Assembly (NCBI RefSeq): GCF_001704415.2
Contig: NC_030817.1
Span: forward strand, 52,933,550 to 52,997,549
Length of the DNA: 64,000 bases
Reading direction: 5' to 3'
Source of the DNA: Capra hircus
Lineage: Eukaryota; Chordata; Mammalia; Artiodactyla; Bovidae
Made by a program: the position numbers and the translations under genes. The notes under the pieces are model-generated. The model was not told the origin of the DNA, did no database searches, and saw only the letters and a program-made list of their open reading frames with translations. Every line of letters begins with the position of its first letter. Within the stretch, counting starts at the first letter, position 1. Shown here piece by piece: positions 55,240-64,000 of the stretch.

Positions 55240-58200
55240 TTTCTTCTTTTCTGAAACTCTCTACAGCAGAAAGTTATGACAAATTTAGTGGTTGTACTTA
55301 AGGAATCCAGACAAAGATCATTTCATGAATATTTTTAAGAATGCCCTACACAATTGCTACGGCAGAGGCCAACAAAATCTATTATTTTTCCCTCTCACTC
55401 AAATCAGTTGATGTAATTTAACTGATACATCTAGGGTTTCTAATCTGAGTAAGGAGATAATAGCGGCAGGAGTTACTAACAGAAGACAAAGGAAATAGGA
55501 TCACAAGCAAAGTCTCCAAATGCTGTGACGATCGGGAGGCAGATGAGCCAAAGAAGGGATTCTGTTGGGCTTCCTGGAGGAGGCAGTGCTTAAAAAGGAC
55601 CCTGAATCTGAAGAATTTCAATAAAGAGGCCGCGGCAGGAAGGAAGGGAAGTTCATTCTGCTGCGAAGAGAGATGCGCAGTCACTCCCGGCTGCCTGTCT
55701 TAAGAGGAGCGGGTCTTGGGATGCACACGCAGCCCAAAGGAGAACAAAGAAAATGTTTCTGCCAACTTCCAAAACTGCACAGCCGGCAGAGTCAGGGGCA
55801 GGAAAGCACTAAGGTCCTTTGTACAAAGTAGCCAATTTACAGTTATGGTTACACTTGAGTCAATTAAAGTGTTTTATTAGCAGGAATTTGAATCTCTTAC
55901 CTTCATTAACATTTAACAGTAAATGGGAGAAAAAAGGTAAATAAAATATTATCTGGCTTTTTAAAGGTCATTTCAGACTGAGCATTATAAAATGCGAGCT
56001 GGGGAAGGGCGGGGATGGCCCTTTGTGTGGATTTAGTACCCGGAGCCCACGACACGCATACATCTCTAGAGAGATGGCGCAGCAGCGGCAGCCGGAGAGC
56101 ACCTCACGGCAGGTGAGGTGCTGGCGGAGCATTCATTACAGGCAGCACATCTGGGGCAGGGGGAAGGAAGAAGGAGATGTGACATGCGAGAATGCATTTT
56201 TTTCTTTAGATCTCAGACGGTAAATCAAATGGGGTATGCAGCCCTAAGTAATTACTCCCATGATCAACACCTGCTTCTTAACAACCCCAGGCTAGCAGCC
56301 CAAGTTGATTAAATGACATACCTCATCGTTCCCCTAAAGGAAAAAAGCTCAGAGGGAGACCAGTGCCCAGGTCTCAGAGTCCACGGGGGCCCCCTGGGAA
56401 GTCCCTGCCACAGTCAGGAGGCAGGGCAGACTCCGGCCCCAGGTGCCCAAGAACACTTTCAATCGAAGCCTGCTGGGACTGGAAGTCAGACAAAACATGA
56501 TCTTTCAGCAAGGTGGGAAACATTCAACCTGAATAGACACTTTTTACTTTTTAATTTTCCGAAGTGTCGAGCCAGAAGCAATTAGAAGGCCGTCTAAAAG
56601 CTGCTTAGTGAATGTTTCATCTCAGTCTGTCACCCCTGGAGATGCTAAGACCTAAGCTGGGATGTTCAGGTGCTGTCTGGCCCCAGGAAGGTGACAGGAA
56701 GCCAGTATGTCCCACCATTGTGAAAAGATCTACCTTAACATTATTTATCAGAATGGATGAACTAGAAGGAGAAGGTCCACCCCTCCCATGATAGGTTCTT
56801 GAGGATCCTGAAGTTTTTGTGATGACTACCCTTGTCCTAGGTGAAAGTTGTACCTGGAAATACAAACCCTGGCAAGTGGGAAGATTCCCTTTCAAGGCAG
56901 CAGTAGAAACCACAGTCTTACTCAAATGAACATTTCAATTGAGGAGGTAATGACGAGAGGGAAGAGGCAAAGAGATGGGAGGATGGGGGATTACATAAAC
57001 GCAAGTTACTGGTAACTTTCTAGTCCTTGGATTGGGTGGTAACTTCACAGATAATCATTTTATTTTCCAACTTTATAACTAGCTTATGTATTATATCTTG
57101 TGTATTGGGTTAAATCCCCTTCCTGAGCCTTCTTCATCATTAGCGTATGCAACTTCACTACATCTGAAAATATTGGGGAAATGAATTCAAAACAAAATAA
57201 ATATTTCCTAATTTTAAATAAATATTGCTCAGAGCACAATGCAACTATATCCATACAAGGAACAAAAGTAGAGAGGAAAGGGATATTTACATACATAAAA
57301 ATACATCCAAAGTCTGATTTTAATGTGCTAAAAGCATCTGGTCTAATTCTGTAAATGTCAAAGGCTGCTGCTCGCTGTCCCTCCAGCACTACCCCAATTA
57401 GCAGCTAAGGAGATGGCCTTCCGTTTATCCAAATCTGAAGGTAAATATCACGGACTTCAGCATGAAAACAATGAGGACCTTTTCCTGTTCCATTTAACAA
57501 CTTTATTTTGCATTTGATCTAGCAAAGACATACAGAAAGGTTTCTGGGAGTTGGTAAACTAACTCTCTAAATAGCTCCCCCAACCTCATTCCATTGCCTT
57601 TTCTTTTTGCAGCTTACACACAAGCAACTTCGCACCCACCCTAGAAGTCTGGGGGTGTCATTAAGTCGAGGACCTTCAGCACTGAGGCATACAAGGCCAC
57701 AGTCAAAGGCAGGGAGTGAGACTGAGACCATTTTCAGTGTCATTCAGAGAAGCCAACATCCTCTACAATGCACGTAGATATATGTGCTATTTTCCAAAAA
57801 GCTATCAGACTGGGCTCCTGATAACCACTGAAACAATCATCCTCTTAAAATGTATCCTGAACACACAGTGAGAGTTAGGCACTGTGCTTTTGCCTTAGTG
57901 AAGGTCATCACAGTTCGGTCCCTCAAGAATGGTGTGCAGGAGGTGCTTCTCTTTCAAATGCAGAGGATGAAGCTGGGCTCAGAGAGAATGCGGGCTGCTC
58001 TGGGCACCATTCTACCAGCCCGGGTCTTCTCTCACCAGTCTTTCCCCTCTCATCAAGGGGATGTGGAAGGCGACACATGAAATCACCATTTATTCCTACC
58101 AATATGAAAATGCTCTCCTACTCTAGGTGAGTACCACAGACTCACTGAAAGCCAGCAGCAGAAGGCACCTCAAAGATCTGGGCCTTTCCACCAAGGGGCA

Positions 58201-58420
58201 CACAGAAGAGGAGAGAGACTGGTGTGCCAGGGACTAGGAATGCTGTGGTCCTGCAGTCCTGGGTCCGTCATATACAGCGAAGCACCACACTGCCCCACTG
58301 AGACATGCCGACTGCCTCCACTTACTGACTAGTGAGGAAACCAACGTTCATATCCATAGTTAGGCCTTGGATCAAAAGCTCCAGAGATGGTCCATAGTTT
58401 AGTAATAGAAAAACTACATA
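55240..58420. other. Repeat-poor unique block
   Basis: About 3.2 kb with no confident repeat. 55800-56000 is rich in 'caattaaag', 'tttattagca', 'cttcattaac' motifs followed by a TATAAAA-like stretch near 55987 and GC-richer sequence to 56170. This is reminiscent of a conserved regulatory or promoter region, but no gene can be assigned. A segment at 57860-58030 may be a very worn L2 or MIR. Confidence 0.4.
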
Positions 58421-58423
58421 TAT

Positions 58424-58483
58424 ATACACACACACATGTGCACGCACACACACGTACACACACACATGCACACACACACACAT
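58424..58483. repeat. (CA)n microsatellite
   Basis: Interrupted CA run with ACG/ATG variants, immediately left of a SINE insertion. Confidence 0.93.
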
Positions 58484-58485
58484 GT

Positions 58486-58682
58486 AAAGGCTTCCCAGTT
58501 GGTGCAGGGTAAAGAATCTGCCAATGCAGGAGACACAGATGAGGGTTTGACCCCTGGATCAGGAAGATCCTCTGGAATAGAAAATGGCAACCTGCTTCAG
58601 TATTCTTGCCTGGAAAATCCAGTGGTCAGAGCAGACTGGCAGGCTACAGTTCCTGGGGTTGCAAAGAGTTGGAGATGACTAA
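58486..58682 (+). repeat. Bov-tA SINE in a CA microsatellite
   Basis: The sense head 'ggcttcccagttggtgcagg' and a Bov-A unit ending 'agttggagatgactaagaac'. The flanks 'acatgtaaag' (58478-58487) and 'atatgtaaag' (58735-58744) look like the TSD, so the second CA run is the SINE's own tail. Confidence 0.86.
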
Positions 58683-58683
58683 G

Positions 58684-58738
58684 AACACACATACACTTGC
58701 ACACACACACACACACACTTGCACACACACACACATAT
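58684..58738. repeat. (CA)n microsatellite, SINE tail
   Basis: CA run with two CTTG interruptions directly 3' of the SINE. Confidence 0.93.
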
Positions 58739-58974
58739 GTAAAGCTATAGCTATCTTAATGTTGCTTCTGCTTTCTTCTCCACAACCTGCCTCTGTTAAC
58801 TAGCTCTGCAAAGGCCCATGACTGCTCCCTGTACCTTCCTTTTGAGGCAAATCAAATGAACTTCTTGCAAGAATCCTTATATTTTAGTGTCCTCCCAGCT
58901 AAGGGGCTCTTCCATTAGTAACTGAATTCAGCAGGAAACGTCCAGTCACTCCAAAGGAAGATGTTCTGATTCAA

Positions 58975-59180
58975 CAAACACCTACTGGACACCTTGTATA
59001 TGCCAGGTGTTAAACTTGGTACTTGTCAATACATTATTTCATTTTACTTCAACTCAATGCTATAATGCATGTAATAAGCCCATCTTATAGGTTAGAAAGC
59101 TGAGGCTTTGAGTGGTTTATATAAAGTGTTCATGGCTCATGTTTAGTGACTGACCCAGTTCACACTTAGGTGTCTCATCT
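58975..59180 (-). repeat. MIR SINE, antisense
   Basis: 'tgtatatgccaggtgttaaa', 'cccatcttataggttagaaa' and 'ctgaggctttgagtggttta' match antisense MIR. Confidence 0.67.
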
Positions 59181-59184
59181 ACTG

Positions 59185-60258
59185 CCACTGGGTTCACTTC
59201 ACATCCCCATTCCATCACATCCTGGCATCAGTCGTATCTTCCTCAATGAAGGGACAACCACAGCAAGGGCCTCTCAAGGCTTAAGATTTTATTCAGGTGG
59301 GTGAGTCCTCAGGAGATACGTGTCAAAGACTCATTGAGACAGAACAACTCTGGCCACATTTCCAGGTGAAAATGGCAAACCTGTGTGTATACGCATGTAA
59401 CTCACCATTGAACAAAAATATGTCAAAAGTGAACTGAAAACTCCCAAGAGAGTCACGATAGAGGAAAGTCAATGATGAAAGCTCATGGCCATTTACAGAA
59501 CATGAAGACAGACAGACAGACACACACACAGACATACCTACACACAGAGTATGAACACACTGGCATAGTTACCTCTGAAGGCATGCAGTGGAATCAGAGT
59601 GGGGAATAAAGGAATAAGTCAGAAAAGAGCAGTGTGATTAACTGAATGAGCTACTCCTGAAGTTACATTTGTTTAAACTATTCATGACAGTTTAAAAATA
59701 AAGTCTATGAAAAAGATTCCCAATAAAAATGATAACATTCCCAAACCTCATGAGATGCCACTGAAGGTACAGGAATTGGCAGGAGGAGGAAGAAAAGAAC
59801 TCTCCACTTGCATAAGGTTGGCGGGGGGAGTCCTCCCTGGGAATTTCATAATTACGTGCTCTTGCTGCTCATTAATTACAAGGAAACCAACCTGGCTCCA
59901 GCCCCCTTGCCTGCTGGGAGGGCAGGACAGAATTACAGACTCACATGAAGGATGGGGACTGGCAGACGGCACCCATCAGAGTGCCACGTAATGGGTCTGA
60001 GACTCCAGGTCAGAGACGGCCACCCCTGATTCAGGCTGCATGCAATTAAAAGATCTGAACAGAGTAGAAACTGACCCTTGCCGTCTTATGCATGTCAGAG
60101 GCTGCTCATTTGAAGCAAAATTCTTAATTGTTTTTCCTTTGCTCTTTTAGTTTAAAAACCATCTGTAGAAAGCATATAGCTTGGCAAAATAGAAAATAAA
60201 TATCCTATCATCTGGCTACTGTTTAAAGTGCAAAGGTTTTCTATGACTGTGCAGGGAG

Positions 60259-60259
<1 letters not shown>
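59185..60259. other. Unique sequence with a TAAT-rich block
   Basis: Short (GACA)/(CA) run at 59509-59540. The part 59840-59890 has 'cataattacgtg' and 'tcattaattaca', typical homeodomain-type sites. No gene recognised. Confidence 0.42.

Positions 60260-60292
<33 letters not shown>
60260..60292. repeat. (CA)16 microsatellite
   Basis: Uninterrupted CA dinucleotides, a likely polymorphic marker. Confidence 0.96.
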
Positions 60293-60293
<1 letters not shown>

Positions 60294-60574
60294 ACAAAGC
60301 AGAGCAAATACTCTGATGAATAAAAATGTGAATTTGAGGGCAAATGAGGCATGAAACATATTGGCCAATAAACAACACAAAAGAAGGTCATACTAAATTT
60401 TTTTTATCTAACCAGACTGGGAAGCACTTGAGCCAGGATACCCAGCATGAGAAGACTTTGAAAGAAGTTATATTTCTTATCAAGTAAGGAGGATTGCTGT
60501 TCATTTATTTGTTATAACTTAGGCATAAAGAAACCTAGGATCTTACTGGACTGTCTTTTTTCTAAGATTTTTTT

Positions 60575-60773
60575 TTATGTGAACCATTTTTAAAGTCTTT
60601 ATTGAATTTATTACAATATAGTTTCTGGTTTTTGTTTGTTTGCTTGTTTCTGTTCTATGTTTTAGCGTTTTGGTCATGAGGCCTGTGGGATCTTACCTCC
60701 CCAATCAGGGATCCAACCCACACCCCCTGCCCCAGAAGATGAAGTCTTAACCACTGGGTTGCCAGGGAAGTCC
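60575..60773 (-). repeat. CHR-type SINE
   Basis: Antisense, with the 'taaagtctttattgaattta' tail and head 'ccactgggttgccagggaag'. A (TTTG)n-like expansion at 60628-60650 lengthens the copy. Confidence 0.86.
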
Positions 60774-60929
60774 TTGGACTAGGTCTCTAGAGGTGAGTCT
60801 CTGAAGGTTTCATCATATCTAAAAAGCACATCAGCAACCTATCATGAGAAAATAAAATCTGCCTAAGTACTCCTGTAATCACAGCTCTTTTTTGAAAATG
60901 TCGCCTCCAGAAGGCCCTAAATTCCTAAA

Positions 60930-61125
60930 GTGCTTTTCAGTCCACAAAGCTCCTTCAAAACCACCTCAAAAAGTAGAATGGCCAGGTATTATTTGCTCCA
61001 TTCTCAGGCAAGGAAAAGATCTGCTCAGAAAGGTGAGGGGATTTTCTTAGGTTCCTGTGGTCAGGAATTGTACAGTCCGGTGAGGATCTGACCCATCTGA
61101 CTTCTGATCCAGCACATCCCGGCCA
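60930..61125 (-). repeat. MIR SINE, antisense, diverged
   Basis: 'cctaaagtgcttttcagtcc', 'ggtattatttgctccattct' and 'ctcagaaaggtgaggggatt' suggest antisense MIR. Confidence 0.5.
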
Positions 61126-61264
61126 GTCTGCCAGTCCTGGGGTTTCACAGGTCCACTGTGAAATGTGCGCTTAGGTCCTGATGCTTCTGTCTCTTAGACA
61201 AAGTTGATTTCGGGAGGCTGCTTTGTACCAACACACCATATCAACCACCCCTTTCCCAAGGGAG

Positions 61265-61460
61265 GCAGGATGGTGTAGCGGCTTAGAGCCAGGCAGGCCT
61301 GAGTGCCAATCCTGACTCTGAGAAACCTGCTGTGGGGCCTTGGAGTGTTTCCAGCCTCTGGACCTCTGTTTTCTTTTCTGTATTATTGTGATGATAATTC
61401 CTGCCTTCCAAAGCGCTGGGCATGATAAAGGCCTTGGCCCACAGTAAGCATTATTACGAT
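61265..61460 (+). repeat. MIR SINE
   Basis: 'gtgtagcggcttagagccag', 'tgccaatcctgactctgaga' and 'ggcccacagtaagcattatt' give nearly full-length sense MIR. Confidence 0.68.
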
Positions 61461-61464
61461 TTCT

Positions 61465-62995
61465 CCTAAATGCGATGCAAGAGTAAAGGTGGAGAAGCAG
61501 ATACTTTAAGGGCGGGATCAGAAGAGGTCATGCACAGGGCAGCCTGGGTGTCCCAGCAGAGTCTTAAACAGAAGGGCCTAGGAATGCGGACGTCTCTGCG
61601 TGTGGAATATGTCAGAGTCAAAAGAACAATGGAAACGAATGGCTTAGACAATTTCTCACCAGTCCCCCACTCCCACGCACACACTCAGCATCGTGGGTCA
61701 AAAGGAAACGGATTCTTTCAAGATTCCCAGACCAGGCTGAGCAAAGTGAGAAGGTTTCCAGCCCCTGTCGGTTCTGAGAAATACCTGAGCCTCGCTGGGC
61801 TGGGGTCACCTGAAGCTCCTCGGGGGGCTCTCGGGCTGCACTAATTAGAGGGAGCAATATTGTTTGAAAGCCTTCCCTTCATCTGTCTTCCAGCCTTGCT
61901 TTGCTTCAGGATTTGGGTGTTCGCAGCCCAGGCCCAGTTCACACAGCCTGCCAGCCCTTCAAAGGCAGAGAATCCACACAGGCTCACCAAACAGGTGGTG
62001 ATGAGAGACGTGCCCAGACTGTCCTGGCCATTCCTCGCTGCACCTTCACTTTCATTATCCCCATCATTTGTCAAGCAAAGGCAGGCTGGCGAGCTGGGGC
62101 TTCCACACCTTCAAAGGGAAATACTGCCTAGACAGTGAGGCTGCTGCAGCCACGACCTCCTCTTCACCTGCTGGATACCCATGGGGACTCGCATCGTCAA
62201 AAGAGGAGTCATCATTAGACGTTTCTCACTGATATTCAGTGGCCCAAGGGAGATAGAGAGAGATAAAGGGCCAGTTATAGGAGGGGTTATGTACCACACT
62301 GAGAAACTGGCAAAGGCAAAATTAACTTTGCAGGGTAAGACACATACAGGACCAAGTCACTCGGAACCTGAGAAAAATACGCTGTCTGTGATGACAGAGT
62401 CCAACATTCCGCCAGAATTTGGCCACTGACTCCTCTGGTTAATAATTTCACCTCTTTGTGGGGCTCAGGTTTTCTACTACAGACCCACAGAATTCCTCTT
62501 CTTAGAATTTAGGAGAAGGACCTCTATTGGAACAGGGACAAAATGAATTTCTCACCGTGCTGGCTATACAATGGATACAAAAGCCGTGAGCAAAGACACT
62601 CTTTGCATGAGGAAAGGGTGCAGCTCTGCCTGAGGCTCAACCCAGGGGTTTGGTAAACTAGAAAGAAGTTCTTGAGTGGAGCAGGGAGAGGAAAGGAGGA
62701 ACTAGGTGGTATAGGGAGGGGAAATATTGTTCTGGTCGTTTTCTTCTGTTGCTAGGAGAGGCTGGACCAGAAATTGGAAGGTAGGTTGTCTGGTATCATA
62801 GGCAAGAAAAACTCTGCAGCCCTGGGGGTTTCTGAAGAATGTCCATGGACTTGAGCTTGAGTCAAGGTGGATCACAGGGCAAAAGACTAGGATTTGAATT
62901 AGAGCTTGGGCCTCTCATCTTCCTGGAGAATCTCTCCCAACGTATTTGTTTACTACTGTAGTTCTATGCGCGTCACCTCAATATATGTCCCTCCT
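61465..62995. other. Unique sequence, no gene recognised
   Basis: No repeat seen across ~1.5 kb. Frames up to 124 codons (61470-61844) overlap frames on the other strand and have no recognisable features. Confidence 0.45.
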
Positions 62996-63012
62996 TGAGA
63001 GACAGAACTCCA

Positions 63013-63262
63013 GGGACTCCCCTGGTGGTTCAGTGGTTAAGAATCCACCTTCCAATGTTGGGGACAAGGGTTCAACCCCTGGTCAGGGAACTAAGATCCC
63101 ACATACTGCGGGGCAACAAAGCCTATGCACTCTGGAGCCTGAGTTCCATAACTAGAGAGAAAAGAGCCCTCCCACCACAAAAGAAGATCTCACAAGCTTC
63201 TGCAAAGAAGATCTGAGGCAGCCAAATAAGTAACTAAATTGAAAAAAAAATTTTTTTTTAAA
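63013..63262 (+). repeat. CHR-type SINE
   Basis: The sense head 'gggactcccctggtggttca' and body 'actaagatcccacatactgc', ending in an A/T-rich tail. TSDs 'gagaga(c/g)agaactcca' are at 62997-63012 and 63263-63278. Confidence 0.87.
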
Positions 63263-63278
63263 GAGAGAGAGAACTCCA

Positions 63279-63760
63279 TCTGGTTCCAAGATTGTTTCTT
63301 GGAACATAAAACCTGACGAAAGGCATCACAGTGCAATCTTCCCCCAAGTATGGCTCTTTCTAGTGATTCTGGCCAGTCAGTTGTATGTCGGTTGTTTTTT
63401 CCCCCCCTACCAGTGAAAATGTCATTTATCTTTAAAGGTGACCTTGGCAGCCCTAGTCAAATAAATGAATATTTCTCTCTTAACAGATGCATTTCCCAAC
63501 AACCTGTTTCTGTGAAAATGCAGGAGCTGGCCTGCATGACCATCTCCTCTGAGAAATATAGACAGGAACATGATTTTGATGTTAACCGCACTGAAAAACT
63601 CTCAGGGAGTTTTTGGAGCCCTGTAGAAATGTATCTTTTTGTTTCTCCCAGACTGGCCTCCAGCCTGAAGGATGAGCACAGAAAGGACAGAAGAGTGAAG
63701 GCATGGCCTGCCTGGAGAGACTGGGCTGTTTCTACTGAGCTGGAGCCAGAGAAGGGTTTA
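63279..63760. other. Unique sequence with overlapping open frames
   Basis: Plus-strand 63350-63772 (140 codons) and minus-strand 63801-63457 (114 codons) overlap and match nothing I know. I do not call a gene. Confidence 0.4.
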
Positions 63761-63764
63761 GCGG

Positions 63765-63860
63765 AGCAATAGATGAGATCAGAAAGGTGGGCTGAGTTCA
63801 TATCAGGAGAGGCGGCATATATTTCCTCCCATTAAACGGCAATAGGAGCCATTTAAGACA
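63765..63860 (-). repeat. Possible L2 fragment, antisense
   Basis: 'gatgagatcagaaaggtggg' and 'ggcaataggagccatttaag' resemble an internal antisense L2 segment. Confidence 0.45.
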
Positions 63861-63914
63861 TTTAAGTATGCAAGATATTAAGATATTTAAGTAGGCATTT
63901 AAGATATTTATGTA
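63851..63914. repeat. Short imperfect tandem repeat
   Basis: Units related to 'catttaagta' and 'agatatttaagta' repeat three to four times. Confidence 0.6.
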
Positions 63915-64000
63915 TACATGGGGTTGGGTGAATCAGTTCTGGTGATTGCGTGTGGAGATCTTGGAAAAAAGGAGAAACTAGAAATAGAAAGACAAGGCAA

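Noticed and set aside
61470..61844. 124-codon plus-strand frame
   Set aside because: Overlapped by antisense frames of similar length and no recognisable features.
63350..63772. 140-codon frame near the window end
   Set aside because: Runs toward a probable L2 fragment and overlaps a 114-codon antisense frame; not supported as a gene.
1..64000. CRISPR array, bacterial operon, phage or tRNA/rRNA gene
   Set aside because: No regularly spaced repeats, no dense coding, no ribosome-binding sites and no tRNA cloverleaf other than SINE heads; all signals are mammalian.

Overview
The window is nuclear DNA of a ruminant, almost certainly a bovid (cattle, sheep or goat type). Two observations support this. 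There are more than twenty copies of the ruminant Bov-A/Bov-tA/Bov-A2 SINE group, and several copies of the LINE BovB. Beneath them lie the general artiodactyl tRNA-Glu (CHR-type) SINEs and the old mammalian layer of L1, L2, MIR, MLT1 LTRs and hAT DNA transposons. I see no bacterial-type operons, no tRNA or rRNA gene and no CRISPR. I also see no exon of a recognisable host protein gene. The window is best read as intergenic or intronic DNA. Family names were assigned by eye from remembered consensus features; edges given without a target-site duplication (TSD) are approximate.

Layout. 0-7 kb: old MIR, L2 and L1 remains with young SINEs. 7.3-9.7 kb: an MLT1 LTR interrupted by SINEs, a BovB fragment, and a second MLT1 segment in inverted orientation that is unusually similar to the first. 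10-21 kb: Bov SINEs in otherwise unique or MIR/L2 sequence. 21.9-25.8 kb: the broken remains of a long Charlie-type hAT transposon, with traces of its transposase and nested L1 insertions. 26-32 kb: AT-rich, mostly antisense L1 debris, with a solo LTR set into a SINE that is itself set into an L1. 34-38 kb: a hAT element with an 8-bp TSD inside an older repeat, a MER20-like element, and a SINE-BovB composite bounded by a 15-bp TSD. 38.5-43.7 kb: largely unique. 43.7-45.9 kb: a dense repeat cluster. 46-50.5 kb: almost repeat-free. 51.5-53.4 kb: SINE-in-L1 and SINE-in-MIR nests. 53.7-55.2 kb: a young 5'-truncated BovB with an open reverse-transcriptase reading frame. 55.2-58.4 kb and 61.5-63.0 kb: repeat-poor. 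The rest is old repeats, CA microsatellites and CHR SINEs.

The only substantial protein-coding signal is the BovB reverse transcriptase at 54.0-55.2 kb, plus decayed LINE and transposase frames. The mobile elements form datable layers: hAT, MIR, L2 and MLT1 are oldest, then L1, then CHR SINEs, then Bov SINEs and BovB. Exact TSDs could be read for many insertions. The repeat-poor blocks, rich in AATTA/TAAT-type motifs, are candidates for conserved regulatory DNA, but that needs alignment to confirm.
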